From the NCBI GenBank assembly GCA_013180625.2, contig SNVD02013580.1, positions 682,001 to 746,000 of the forward strand: a stretch of 64,000 nt of DNA. The letters run 5' to 3'. The notes under the pieces were generated by a model, which searched no databases, had not been told where the DNA came from, and saw nothing but the letters and a program-made list of their open reading frames with translations. Shown in pieces: positions 39,001-48,824 of this stretch (position 1 is its first letter; each line of letters opens with the position of its first letter). The DNA comes from Boswellia sacra. Its lineage: Eukaryota; Streptophyta; Magnoliopsida; Sapindales; Burseraceae. The translations under genes were made by a program, and so were the position numbers.

Positions 39001-39627
39001 TAAGAAAAATAAAAATTTGCCACCCGCATATATCGGGCCAGATCTGATCTATTATGTTTTATTTTGGTCCTGAAAACAACTAAATAAGAGGGAAATCAGC
39101 TAAAACTACGAGTATAAAGTTTAAGAGTAGAAAATTGCATACATGTTGTCATCTAATGTCCACCCAGATAGATTCGCTGCTTCCCTCAAAGCATTGCTCC
39201 ATCTCTCAGTCTGAACCTCGTCGTTAACACGTGCTGCAAGCTCATCAAATGCACCCCCAAAAGCTCCTGTTTGCTTCCGTACATCTGATGGTTCTACCTT
39301 ATAGAACACCGGTAGTACTACCTGTTTGAACTTTGCCTTGCATTCAAGGATTTTCAGAAGTTCTTGAAGACACCATCTAGAGGAGGCATATTTTTTTGAG
39401 AAAATGATAACCGAAATCATTGATTCTTCGATTGCATTGTAAAGAGATGGTGAAATTTCATCTCCTCTTTTAAGATTGTTGTCAATGAAAACATTGATAC
39501 CCTTGCACTTCAATGCTTCATCTAGGAAACTGGTAAAGCTGTATCGGGTGTCCTCTCCCCTGAAACTCAGGAAAACATCATGCTCCTTAATTGCAGCACT
39601 AGCGGAAGAAGAAGAAGAAGAAGCCAT
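21073..39627 (-). CDS. TIR-NB-LRR disease resistance gene, five exons, last codons split by a retrotransposon
   Basis: A TNL-class intracellular immune receptor. Exons by GT/AG boundaries are 39,627-39,143, 35,588-34,496, 32,993-32,682, 32,581-31,601 and 31,441-30,879, plus 7 bases at 21,079-21,073 beyond the inserted gypsy element. Lengths 485+1,093+312+981+563+7 sum to 3,441, exactly 1,147 codons, so the pre-insertion gene encoded about 1,146 residues, normal for the family. Residues 13-150 are TIR, about 190-526 NB-ARC, 527 to about 900 leucine-rich repeats, then a post-LRR (C-JID-like) domain. All key motifs are present and no internal stop is seen. With the insertion, the frame runs 22 codons past residue 1,144 into the LTR and stops at 30,812. 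Whether this allele works is unknown. Start chosen at MASSSSSS; an in-frame ATG nine codons upstream (39,654) is possible. Confidence 0.9.
21080..21084. repeat. Target-site duplication cttgg (left) of the gypsy element
   Basis: cttgg abuts the left LTR and is repeated at 30,879-30,883, directly after the right LTR and inside the TNL last exon. Confidence 0.92.
21085..23568 (-). repeat. 3' LTR of the gypsy element
   Basis: 2,484 bp; minus-strand ends TGTAAAGCCC and CGTGTCA. Short open frames in it (such as 22,364-22,591) occur in both LTR copies and have no recognisable product. Confidence 0.95.
23569..23590 (-). other. Polypurine tract of the gypsy element
   Basis: On the minus strand TTTTTTTTAGGGGGGTAGTAT directly precedes the 3' LTR. 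Confidence 0.88.
23607..28292 (-). pseudogene. Ty3/gypsy gag-pol polyprotein with two in-frame stops
   Basis: One frame of 1,562 codons from ATG 28,292 ([14 protein letters not shown]) to 23,607. Gag (retrotrans_gag: HWWE...FFDHYFP...FLRLVQG), zinc knuckle [14 protein letters not shown], protease [12 protein letters not shown], reverse transcriptase with [12 protein letters not shown], RNase H ([11 protein letters not shown]), integrase with zinc region (H...CLVCQQ) and the D, D, E residues in [16 protein letters not shown] and DGQSERT, then a chromodomain-like end ([13 protein letters not shown]...KVWWRNH...ATWE). Stops are TAA at 27,405-27,407, between the gag core and the knuckle, and TGA at 25,920-25,922, just after the IDD motif. 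No frame change is visible. The DPG variant of the protease motif recurs in related plant elements. Confidence 0.94.
28380..28394 (-). other. Primer binding site of the gypsy element
   Basis: TTGGTATCAAAGCAC on the minus strand, two bases inside the 5' LTR; matches the initiator tRNA-Met 3' end with small differences. Confidence 0.82.
28397..30878 (-). repeat. 5' LTR of the gypsy element
   Basis: 2,482 bp. Because the element and the TNL lie in the same direction, this LTR is what TNL transcription enters first; it supplies 22 codons minus the hybrid base and presumably the new 3' end. Confidence 0.95.
30812..31441 (-). CDS. TNL exon 5: post-LRR domain with retrotransposon-derived tail
   Basis: Acceptor TTTGCAG precedes [21 protein letters not shown], the hallmark of the post-LRR (C-JID) domain of TNLs. 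Host coding sequence runs to 30,879, where the target duplication ends within the codon for residue 1,145. Reading continues in frame into the gypsy 5' LTR for [13 protein letters not shown] and more, 22 residues in all from the hybrid codon, to TAA at 30,812-30,814. Before insertion two codons (Arg, Glu) and TGA at 21,073-21,075 followed. Confidence 0.9.
   Translation of the reverse strand, partial: GFYPKRFASVCFPGNEIPEWFTHQSPGSLVTLEIPADQRNRILDFIFVLCAVVEFRNYCNEGQPFVLGCDCVFKTGDGTVLPYHGTLKGWDYGNGPDYVNCNHVFMGYGFPFQFSVSKVEDQLWNSIGKKMTIAIRFYVENLYSEGITSCNVKKCGVKLSYRQHMSFYYPTFFNQHLRRKRKRNDSPSVKPINTLTKPSPSNFLAQLMP
31601..32581 (-). CDS. TNL exon 4: leucine-rich repeat region
   Basis: Acceptor ATTACAG precedes [15 protein letters not shown]. 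About a dozen TNL-type repeats follow, with units such as LxxLxLxxCxxLxxLP. 327 codons in phase 0; donor GTAAGG at 31,600. The LRR region determines recognition specificity in this family. The exon ends in a repeat-poor segment that leads to the post-LRR domain. Confidence 0.92.
32682..32993 (-). CDS. TNL exon 3: NB-ARC/LRR linker and first leucine-rich repeats
   Basis: Acceptor TTATTAG precedes [12 protein letters not shown] (compare the family motif GTxxIEGIxLD). [38 protein letters not shown] is the typical N-terminal LRR block. 104 codons, phase 0 at both ends; donor GTGCAT at 32,681. Confidence 0.9.
32994..34495 (-). other. TNL intron 2
   Basis: 1,502 bp of AT-rich sequence between the NB-ARC exon (GTAAGT donor) and the first LRR exon. 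It carries the MITE candidate at 33,149-33,523 and otherwise shows no gene. Confidence 0.8.
33149..33523. mobile_element. MITE candidate in TNL intron 2
   Basis: The left end gtgaggttatttgca and the reverse complement of the right end (gtgaggccatttgca) match at 13 of 15 positions. About 375 bp, non-coding and AT-rich. The flanks are A-rich and no clear target duplication can be read, so the family is open. Confidence 0.55.
34496..35588 (-). CDS. TNL exon 2: NB-ARC domain
   Basis: Starts after the acceptor TAATTAG and completes the split codon, giving residues 162-526. P-loop GMGGIGKTT at about 219-227, kinase-2 VVIVFDDV at about 291-298, [15 protein letters not shown] at 318-327, GVPLAL at 383-388, [13 protein letters not shown] at 437-444 and AMHDLL (MHD) at 484-489. 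The aspartate ending kinase-2 followed by DV rather than tryptophan is normal for TNLs. Donor GTAAGT at 34,495. This ATP-binding switch domain is intact in every visible motif, and its first third is duplicated as a relic at 59,079-59,470. Confidence 0.93.
35589..39142 (-). other. TNL intron 1 (long)
   Basis: 3,554 bp between the TIR and NB-ARC exons, long for this gene family. It contains the hAT-type element at 35,857-36,608; the rest is AT-rich. A plus-strand open frame at 38,758-39,003 (lysine-rich, then hydrophobic) has no recognised relative and is probably chance. Confidence 0.8.
35857..36608. mobile_element. Non-autonomous hAT-type DNA transposon in TNL intron 1
   Basis: 752 bp with imperfect inverted ends (CAGTGGCGGACCCAGG and, from the other side, CAGTGGTGGACTTA) flanked by a perfect 8-bp duplication ggtatacc at 35,849-35,856 and 36,609-36,616. 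An 8-bp duplication and CA-G-GG ends fit the hAT superfamily. No transposase; a second G/C-rich subterminal piece (aggggcccaggccccc) lies near the right end. Confidence 0.85.
39143..39627 (-). CDS. TNL exon 1: TIR domain
   Basis: Encodes residues 1-161 plus two bases of the next codon. [14 protein letters not shown] (residues 15-28) is the classical TIR start; SSRWCLQEL (82-90) contains the glutamate (E89) that is catalytic in NAD-cleaving plant TIR domains; [18 protein letters not shown] (104-121) is the third conserved block. A serine-rich leader precedes it. The donor GTATGC follows at 39,142. TIR domains of this class cleave NAD+ after receptor assembly to start EDS1-dependent signalling (family knowledge). 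Confidence 0.93.
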
Positions 39628-39889
39628 CTCAAGAAAACTGAAACACAATCTCAAGAAACTATATCTGCAATTTACGTATAAAGCTTTTAGTTGAATCTGT
39701 TAAGGAACTTCCTTCAACCTTCAACAAAGTTTTAAGCTTGCTAGAGATGATTATTTTATTTGTCGAAAAGTAAGAGTCTTGGTGCTTGTGAATAAATATT
39801 ATATATATATATATATAATATTTTACTCTCGTTTCTCTTTTGTGACATTACACTTTCTTTTGCAGGCACTTGACTAAGTGACTAAGTCG

Positions 39890-40350
39890 GTCTTAAAAAA
39901 TATAAACCAAAATTAGTGTGTCGACGAATCAAATTCAATTGACAGTGGGGGGAAAACTAGCTAGAATCTCAATCAACTCCGATCAAACTGTGTTTACTTA
40001 TCTATAATACTATTAGGCTTACAAACTTCATTTACAAATTAATATGTCATAAATTGATCGAAAAAGTAAATATCCAAAAATCAATTCATTAATGAAGAAT
40101 GATGATGCATTAATAAATAAGTGATATAATATAATAGTTTATATTAAAAAAATAAATACGAAGTTTGTAAGTGTAACACTGTTCTCTATTTATAAAAGTA
40201 GAAGTCTATTAAATAAAATAGGTAGAAATGATCCCTACAAAGGAAAGAATATAATTAGTCTTACCCATAATATATATTTTTTATCTACCTTTGGGTAAAT
40301 TAAGAATTATTATATGAATATTTCTAACGAAATGATAGGGGCTTATCTCG
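39890..40350. repeat. TNL 5' flank, copy 1 of a duplicated block
   Basis: Upstream of the TNL. Closely similar to 48,825-49,318, from 'accaaaattagtgtgtc' to 'gataggggct(t/c)atctcgtaa'. It shows that a second TNL promoter-side flank exists 9 kb away without its gene. Confidence 0.85.
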
Positions 40351-40420
40351 TAACTGTAATTAGTTACTTGCATGGTGGCAATAACATCATTTAATAGATG
40401 AGATTTATTCGGCTATATGA

Positions 40421-40993
40421 TGTTGGAGATAAAAGATTTAAAACAAATATTTACACCATGAGTTACAATATTTATTTTGAGATTAATTTCATACGTTACA
40501 AGTATAATAAAAACATGAACGTTACGACACTTATTATTTTTAACGTTCATGCTTTTATTAAGAACTTATAGCTTGGGAGTTACAAGAATTAATTTGTAAG
40601 CTACCTAAGCTACGAGATTACTATATAAAGGAGTCTCAAAGGTTCTAACATCGATATGAAATATTTTGAGTATTTGATAATTTTGAGCAACCACGACACA
40701 TGAAGATAGGTTATTTTCTTCCGGTGATCGTGCTCATCGAGAAGATAGGCTGTGAGTACTGGGTTGTATCTTGGAGCCCTTGAGTACCAATATGGCCCGC
40801 ACGAGGGGAGGACTCTTTGGCTTTAGGACAATGCCTTTGACATGCCTCCCAAATGCTCAGGCCACTTATTTCTTACTCTATCTCTTTATTTATTTTATTT
40901 ATTTAATATATTAATCTAATTCATATTTTGTTATTTCTTTAATATCTTGTTGTTTGATTATATTATTTAAATTTATTATAAATATTTTCAACA
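40421..40993 (+). repeat. 5' LTR of the non-coding element
   Basis: 573 bp, TATA-like box ctatataaag at 40,621-40,630. Positions 40,814-40,826 (tctttggctttag) are complementary to the sequence just after this LTR. Confidence 0.9.
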
Positions 40994-41013
40994 TTCTAAA
41001 GCCAAAGAATGTC
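40994..41013 (+). other. Candidate self-complementary primer site
   Basis: ttctaaagccaaagaatgtc occupies the primer-binding position directly after the 5' LTR. It contains 13 bases (40,996-41,008) perfectly complementary to 40,814-40,826 in the LTR, and no tRNA-type TGG start. Confidence 0.45.
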
Positions 41014-42559
41014 TTATATATTTTATTGTTTACCTTAATTTATCGTTGGGTGGTATATAACGTGAATAGTTTGTAGAGTATATTGACGGCTTATATTGTT
41101 TTGTTTATCCAATGATATTTTTATGTTGATAAGTTATTTTTAGAGGTCTATAAGATTTGGTTATGATGATATATTTTGATTGATTCCATTACTTGAATGA
41201 TTTAACTATGATATGATTAGTGGATTGATATTTATTTCTTTATATTGTGAATATATATATTTGTGTGAATTTTTGGGTGATCTAGAGTATAACATTGATT
41301 AAGTCATTGTCCTTGCATGAGTTACAAATGTGTGAATGTATAAACATTAAAAATGTAAGCTTGCATAAGTTGCGAAAGTGTGTTGCCTATTGTCTATTTT
41401 TTTTTTATGTCACATTAAAATATGCATATTATCATTATGCTTTGACATGTAGATTTCAACTTGGCTATCTTTGTGTGCGTAGCTTTCAAATTGTGTTGAC
41501 AACAAAAATATTTATTCAGAGTTCTTGGTTCAACTTAGTATCGAGATTGGATATCTTTATCAACCTCAAGACAATATGGAGGTAATAGATATATATTTTT
41601 TTATTTGAGGTAATACAAAATTATTTATGATAGTATGACTATTTATTTACAATAAAAAAATATTTTTGTGATATATTAAATCTTTGTTTATTTGTCGTTA
41701 TACATATGTTGTGGTGTTAGATTAGTAGTGCATGATGCTTTGAGTTACAAAGAATATAGATGAGTTAAATGTAGTGGTTTTATAATCAAAATCTTTTATG
41801 AGTTTTTATTATAGTTTAATAAATATTTCAGTTATAAAAATCCTTATTACTGATATTTATTGCATATTATTATTGATTAAGAATTCAATTTATGAGTTGC
41901 ATTCATAAAATTTTTATTACACAATAATACATGTGTTTTCAATATATTTAATTAGAAACTTATATGTATGATGGTGTGCTATTAAGTCATAAGTTTTTTG
42001 TGGCTATCATGCATATTAGATGATGACATCTAAATAATTGATTACTAGAGTATGTTAAGAAGACTGGTAGATTATTATGATAATTTATGTGATTGTATTA
42101 AATGAAATATTAGCATAAATGCTAATGATTATTATTAAATACATATACGTGTTATATATATTATATTTACGATTTTAGCAATAAATATCTTGTTAATGTG
42201 ACGATTGGAAAAATATTACTTAATGTGGGGGGTTTTTTTTATGTGATGGTTGTTAATGTTTTTATGATATTTGGAGAAAAAATGATATCATAATTATTAA
42301 ATGATTATTAATTTCGTGTATGAGTTTAAAAATATTATTGTTTATGAGGTGATTAAGCGCTCATTTAATTTTCTTTATAGTCTCTTTGATATTCTTATGC
42401 TCTCTAATATTCTTTTTGTGAAATATTATTTAAGAGAGCTAGTGGAAGCATTCATCAAAAAAAAAAAATGGGAACAAGTTCTCAAAGATAAAATCAATGA
42501 GAGATTTTGTGCAATTATAAAAATTTTCAGCACGCTAATTAATTATTTAAATTGTCGAG

Positions 42560-43050
42560 GGGGATGTGCTTAAGCCTAAAAGAGAGTCACCTAGGGAAGT
42601 AACCCAACCTCTGTGATTGGAGATCCCATGAAGGAGGTTCAATGGGTAGGAACAGTCCGTACTGCGTGACTTGTTAAGCACAACCATAAAGACATATCTT
42701 AGAGGAGATATGATCATGCTCAACCCTATGGCAAAGTGCTTATTATATGTGATGTTAGGAAGGATATTTATCCTGAATGAGTCCAAATGCTAGATACTCC
42801 TGCGAGGTATAGGTCACATATACCTTTTGAGGACTCACCTAAGTGAGAGCGTCGTGAGGGCCGCGACTGTGAGAATTGGGCTGTTCTCTAAAGTTCTCAT
42901 GAGAATCAAGATCGAGCGCATGGCCATTAATAGCGCTAACCCGTCAAAAGTATGTCTTCGTCGATATTATGTGTGTGATAGTTTGAAGTTTGGTCAAGAA
43001 ATCGAGTTCAAGACTTTGTTCACTCAGGTTTCTCAAATGGATACTATTAA
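42560..43050 (+). other. GC-richer non-coding island inside the LARD-like element
   Basis: Base composition rises well above the AT-rich flanks and no long frame exists. Short self-complementary segments are visible, for example ctcacctaagtgag at about 42,835-42,848. Possible packaging or dimerisation region of the retroelement RNA; this is inference. Confidence 0.4.
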
Positions 43051-43051
43051 C

Positions 43052-43330
43052 TAGGGTTGTTCACGGGTCGGGTTTTCTCATACTCGATCGCAACCCGATA
43101 CTGTTCAAACCCGATTATTTTAACCCGATTCGGGTTACTATTCAATACCGACCCGACAAAAACCTGATCGGGTCGGGTCAAATCGGGTTTAATTTAATTA
43201 GGACAAATATCTAAACCCGATTTGTGACCCGACACTGTTCAAACCCGATTTGGGTCGCTATTAAATACCGACCCGAAAAAAACCCGACCCGATCGGGTTG
43301 GATCGGGTCGGGGATTTTTGAACACCCCTA
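43052..43330. mobile_element. hAT-type MITE nested in the LARD-like element
   Basis: 279 bp with ends tagggttgttca and, inverted, taggggtgttca, flanked by a perfect 8-bp duplication ctattaac (43,044-43,051 and 43,331-43,338). The interior is built from repeated cccgacccg / cgggtcggg units in both orientations. Confidence 0.88.
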
Positions 43331-43485
43331 CTATTAACACTAAGTGTAGGTTCAAACCCGAAAGGTACCTATACCCATTGCATAATAGAAGGTTGCTCTT
43401 TATATATAATTTTTATTTTATGAGTATTTTTATCTTGATATTTTATTTTATAAAGCTTTAAAGTTTTAAACCTTTTGTGGGGGAC

Positions 43486-44088
43486 TGTTGGAGATAAAAG
43501 GTTTAAAACAAATATTTACACCATGAGTTACAATATTTATTTTGAGATTAATTTCATACGTTACAAGTATAATAAAAACATGAACGTTACGACACTTATT
43601 ATTTTTAACGTTCATGCTTTTATTAAGAACTTATAGCTTGGGAGTTACAAGAATTAATTTGTAAGCTACCTAAGCTACGAGATTACTATATAAAGGAGTC
43701 TCAAAGGTTCTAACATCGACATGAAATATTTTGAGTATTTGATGATTTTGAGTATTTGATGATTTTGAGCAACCGCGACACATGAAGATAGGTTTTTTTC
43801 TTCCGGTGATCGTGCTCATCGAGAAGATAGGCTGTGAGCACTGGGTTGTATCTTGGAGCCCTTGAGTACCAATATGACCCGCACGAGGGGAGGATTTTTT
43901 GGCTTTAGGACAATGCCTTCGACATGCCTCCCAAATGCTCAGGCCACTTATTTCTTACTCTATCTCTTTATTTATTCTATTTATTTAATATATTAATCTA
44001 ATATATTAATCTAATTCATATTTTGTTATTTCTTTAATATCTTGTTGTTTGATTATATTATTTAAATTTATTATAAATATTCCCAACA
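43486..44088 (+). repeat. 3' LTR of the non-coding element
   Basis: 603 bp; the extra length relative to the 5' LTR comes from two short tandem duplications (a 21-bp 'gagtatttgatgatttt' unit and a 15-bp 'aatatattaatctaa' unit). Confidence 0.9.
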
Positions 44089-44093
44089 TATGA

Positions 44094-46480
44094 AACCCGA
44101 AAAAATTCTACACACCCTTTTTTAACTTATAAATTCTTTTAAAAATTTAAAATTTATCTAAAATATGTGAAAAATTAAAAAAACTGATTTTGAGCAGTAA
44201 ATATTATATTAATATATCAACATTTATTATTTGAAAGCCACAATAGAAATAAAGAATTTTCAATAAAAATTGATTAAATAAGTCATAGAGGTTATGGATA
44301 GAATTTTTTTATTTTTTACTGTAATTCTCTCAAAAAAATACTCAATAAGATGCTAAGATATCAAGTTTCTATTAATTATATTGATTTGATTGCAAATTAT
44401 GAACCTTGTTGAATAAAATTCAATTATCTAAACATATTCAAAATTAGAAATTATTTAAAAAATGTTGTCAAGATTTTTTTTTTGAGGATGCATATATCTC
44501 TAACTATTGATTAGATGCGTTTACTCTATTTAATATATATCCTTATGTTTTATCTTAATTAAAAAAAGAATTTTAAAAAAATATATATGTTCTTTCTGAA
44601 TTTTTTTTTTTAAATCATTAAAGGCACCACTATGAATAAATTTTGCTAAACCACTTAGCAATGGGGTGGGGCTAGAGGGACCCCAAAAGGCAAAAGCCAC
44701 TTTAAACACCCGAATTGTATCAAAAGCTTAGATTACTAAACAACCCATGAGTTAAATTACTTTTAAGGATAAAATAATGAGAAATTGATAATTTTATTTA
44801 ATTACATTCACTTTTATGCACATGTCCACTTAATTTCTTTTTCGGTTCGGTAAGTGATTCTGGGTTTAAAAAAAATATCATTCCTACCAAACCCTCTATT
44901 TTATTGATTATCAACTCTATGGATTTCTATAACAACCAACAAATTTTCATATTGTAAAATATATTTGCAAGCGAATTTTAACTTGTCACATATCAAGTAT
45001 ATCTTTATGTTTTCCTTACCACTCTTTCTTTTACTTTCTTGATAACCAATCAAACATTAAAAACAAAAAATTTCTACTCGTGAAAAACTTCTCTCTAGTT
45101 GCTTAATGATATTTTTTTTAATGGGGTTCTTGAGAGAGTAAAAAGATTTGGCTGGAGAGAAAATATATATACAAATTTTTACAAAGTTTGATCTTGATGA
45201 AATAATAATTATTGGGCAGTTGTAGAGATTCTATCAAATTGATTTTCTCAATTTTGCCAAACTGGAGAAAACACAATCACCCATTAAATATCACATGTGT
45301 TTAATATATATATATATATGTGTATGTGTGTGCGCGCGCGTGTGTGGATTTTTTTTTTAACACATTAATGATATTATATTTATCTAATTATTAAAGAGTG
45401 TATTATGTGAGAAAACGGGTGCATAAAGTATATCTTTAATTTTTAATTTAGATAAAGGGTTTTTAAAGTGTTTGAGGATTCAAAAGGCCTCACTCTTAAC
45501 AATATAGAAGGGTAAAGTTAGAAAACAAATGGATTGATGACTCTCCTATTTGCAACTTTTATCAAACTATTCTCATCTCTCCATTAGCAAATGGTTACCG
45601 TGAAATCCACTGATAAAAGTACTATCTTTGATGATTTTTGAAAAAAAAAAAAAGTGACGAAAGAATTAAAAAGTATTTTAAACTTGCATGTGAGTTTTGA
45701 CCTAACTTTTGAGAGTACTAAGTACAATTATTCCTTTCATGATATAAGTGCGCTGTTCAGCGGACAATATTTTATTCCTTGATCCCACAAAAATTTATCT
45801 TCTTGTCCGTCTTTTAAATAATTTTCCAAAAGATTCTTCGGCCCTTTTTTGTGTATCTTTAAAATAGCCTGTAAACTTTTCATCTTCCGAAAAATAATGT
45901 TCTAAATAGATAGATATCTAGATTATTTAAAATTACTTTCGATGAAACTTTCATCGAGTAAGTTCGCTTCCAGTTTTTTTAATTTAACTTTCCTTTCGAT
46001 GTATTCATGATCTCGTCTTGTTTTACATCTTCTTCTCCTCCTCTCTCAGTACTCTTGGCATGCCAGACATGAGTTTGGGCATACTTTTGATATGGTTGTG
46101 TGATTAATCATTCACTACAGTATTATACTTCTTTTTAAAATAACTTAAAAACCATTAAAAATACATTTTTAGCTTTTGGCACGTGTGATAATTTACTCAT
46201 TGATGAATGAAGCTTTCCCCCTTTTTCCATTACTTTGCAAGTGATCACATGACCTTTGGGGTTCACTACTTCACCTCATTTGCATTCAAAAGAGGAGGCT
46301 TCATAATAAAATTTGGGGTAAATGACCCCAACATCCTCTCAAGGTTCACTATATAGCAATGTCTCTGGTTTGCATTGTTATGTATATTTGGCCATTGAAT
46401 TCTTGCTTCTAAATTTAAAGTCAAATAACAATTAAAACTCTCTCTCTCTTCAATTCCAGCTACTTCCACGACACAACCCC
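44094..46480. other. AT-rich DNA without a gene
   Basis: No exon series or domain found. A TA/TG/CG mixed microsatellite lies at about 45,307-45,345. Confidence 0.5.
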
Positions 46481-46506
46481 ACTCACTTTTGTCTTTTGTC
46501 TTCTCG

Positions 46507-46654
46507 CATGGACTTGTTATGGTCTTGGCTGGGCCGATGAGCTGGAACCAACAATAATGACAAACAAAATATGATACATGCATGGACTTCTTATGGTCTT
46601 GGCTGGGCTAATGAGATGGAGCCGACAATAATAACCAGCAAAATATAACAGAGT
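46507..46654. repeat. Tandem duplication of a 74-bp unit
   Basis: Units 46,507-46,580 and 46,581-46,654 both read catggactt(g/c)ttatggtcttggctgggc and end with caaaatat. A related, older sequence occurs at 7,590-7,660 (catgggccccttatggttttgggc). Confidence 0.75.
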
Positions 46655-47849
46655 GGTGATTCACATTCTAAAATTATATATTTTAAATGATTTGATATAA
46701 AATTAAAACTATCATCTTACTCAATATATTATCGTATCATTCACTTGACAAACCTACATCAAATACACATCATTTAAGATATAAATTAGATAGAGTATTA
46801 TTATTTAATATGATATCCTATAAAATATGGAATAAAGGTTAATTACTATAATTTTATTGAATCAATTTATAATTCTCATATGATCCATCCCTAGAATGGT
46901 AAGATTTTGTTAACTTATAATGACATATATGTTATTTACTTAATAAAAACATCTCCCAATTTAATTAATTAACTAGCATACCATATTGTTAATGTTAACA
47001 TCTCTTTCTATCTTTGACGACCTCTTTGTACGTAATTTGCTTGATAAGAATTTTAATCCACTATGCAGCTTTTCTTTAAATTAATTTAGAAGAAAAGCTG
47101 TATAGTTTTGTCATCACCAATCTAAACTTTTAGAAAACAATTAATTTGAATTTCATTGGTGACAAACCCACGAATCTTTCAATCTAAACTAATGCTAGCT
47201 TAGACTAAAGCCACTCACCAAAACCACCATTAAACTATTAAACTAAAGTAGTGTTAGACGAGCTATGGCCCACCATTAACATATCTTCAAGTTCTTTATC
47301 AAGCGCTTCAATCATAAAAAATTTAAAAGAACAATTACCTTGTTTTTGTCTTCAATAACAACTTTACAGAAACTTGGTCTTGTCTTCTTCATAAGAGCTT
47401 TACACATACCAGCTTCATCTTGATTTCTTTGTTACAGAGGTTGACTATAATGGAAAGTGTGAATTGACTTAGGTTAAAACAACACCGTGAACTGTCATTT
47501 ACAATACTTTACCTTTTTTTGGTTGAAAACTACGTAGCAAAACGACATAGTTTTGTTATCCTTTTTTTTTTAATTCAAGTTTAAAATAAAATTTAATGAC
47601 ATGATTTTGCTGAAAATTTAAATTATTATTAAATATTATAAATTATAAATTACTCACTATATTATATTTAATAATTTTATTCTAAAAAATTTAATTTTCT
47701 TTTTTAAAAAGAATATATTATTCATCTCATTAAACAATTAAAAGCATTTTAAAAGTTAATATATTTTAACAACAATATTTTAATTTGATAATTAACCACT
47801 TTTGAATGAAACTTTCATTCAAGTAGTTAAATGTGGACAAAGATGATAC

Positions 47850-48198
47850 CATATACTTGAAAAAACTCATCTTTAAATTTTACAGATAAATGATGACATT
47901 TTAAGGGAAAAAAACTATCATCTATTAAGTCACATTATTTAATAATACGAAGATTAGTGTTTGTAGTTAAAACACTCATCTTTTACTTTTAGCGCACAAT
48001 GATGACACTTTTATATAATAACACTCATATATTAAGTGTCATTGTTCAGGTATAAATAAAAAGATGGTAAAGATAAACTTTAACTCTTATTAATTAAGCA
48101 TCATTGTTTTACTTCAAGGTAAATGATAATAAATAAAAACTAAACACTCATCAATTAACTGTCATATTAACTGTCATAGTTTAGTTTTTATAGCAGTG
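47850..48198. repeat. Array of short inverted and direct repeats, possible DNA transposon end
   Basis: Variants of a(t)gatgaca / tgtcat(t) recur at least eight times in both orientations (near 47,892, 47,930, 48,000, 48,040, 48,108, 48,162, 48,172), and the array ends with an outward CACTGCTA on the minus strand. Subterminal repeats of this kind are typical of CACTA-type transposons, but no matching other end was found. Confidence 0.35.
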
Positions 48199-48824
48199 AA
48201 AGGAGTTCAGCTTGTTAGCTTGTTAGCTTTGAAGCAATAAAAAGCAAACTCCTTTCCTCCCACTTTCTTTCTCAATTATCAATATTTCTTTCTTAATTAT
48301 CCTATTAGTTAATATTATAATAATAACAGTATTGTAAAGATAGAACGATGAACTCTAAGTCGTTTTTCCCCCTACTTAGTGTTGTAGTGCTGTAAACTTT
48401 ATTTTGAAGATAGTTAGCTTTTTAAAAAGATAACAATATATTTCTAAAGAAAATCAAAATACTGCCCGAAGTTTTCCAAAATATGAAGGATAACAATATA
48501 TTTCTAATGAAAATGAAAATACTGCCCGAAGCTTTTCAAAATATTGAATGGCAAGTGGCAACCCTTGTTGATGTATTTCATTCTCGTTACTTAATTAACG
48601 TGGAGGGCTACTAGTTTTATGTGAAGATAAAATATGAACTGTTAAAGTTGAAACTACCTGTTGTGGAGAAGCATGTTCCCCAACACCGTGACTAGCATGA
48701 GAATCGAAATTGTTTGAACTATACACAATAGCTTGTATAAAGATCAACGAAGAACAAACAAATTTGTGGCCACATTAACGCTACCAGCAAAATAGCGAGT
48801 TAGTAACGAAGTGAACACAATACA

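Larger units (their letters stand above)
40421..44088 (+). mobile_element. Non-coding LTR retrotransposon (LARD-like), 3.7 kb
   Basis: LTRs at 40,421-40,993 and 43,486-44,088, each starting tgttggaga and ending caaca, with a perfect 5-bp target duplication tatga at 40,416-40,420 and 44,089-44,093. A polypurine tract (tttgtgggggac) abuts the right LTR, which sets the plus orientation. The 2.5-kb interior has no gag, protease, reverse transcriptase or integrase on any frame; the longest frames (about 90 codons at 41,295 and 42,301) match nothing known. So mobility must have been supplied by another element. The usual TGG-type tRNA primer site is missing after the 5' LTR. A GC-richer island lies at 42,560-43,380, containing a nested MITE. 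Confidence 0.88.

Noticed and set aside
38758..39003. 81-codon plus-strand frame with a lysine-rich start and hydrophobic end
   Set aside because: Lies in TNL intron 1 on the opposite strand, with no recognisable motif; probably chance.
46266..46583. 105-codon minus-strand open frame
   Set aside because: No motif recognised, and its start lies in the tandem duplication unit, which is not coding elsewhere.
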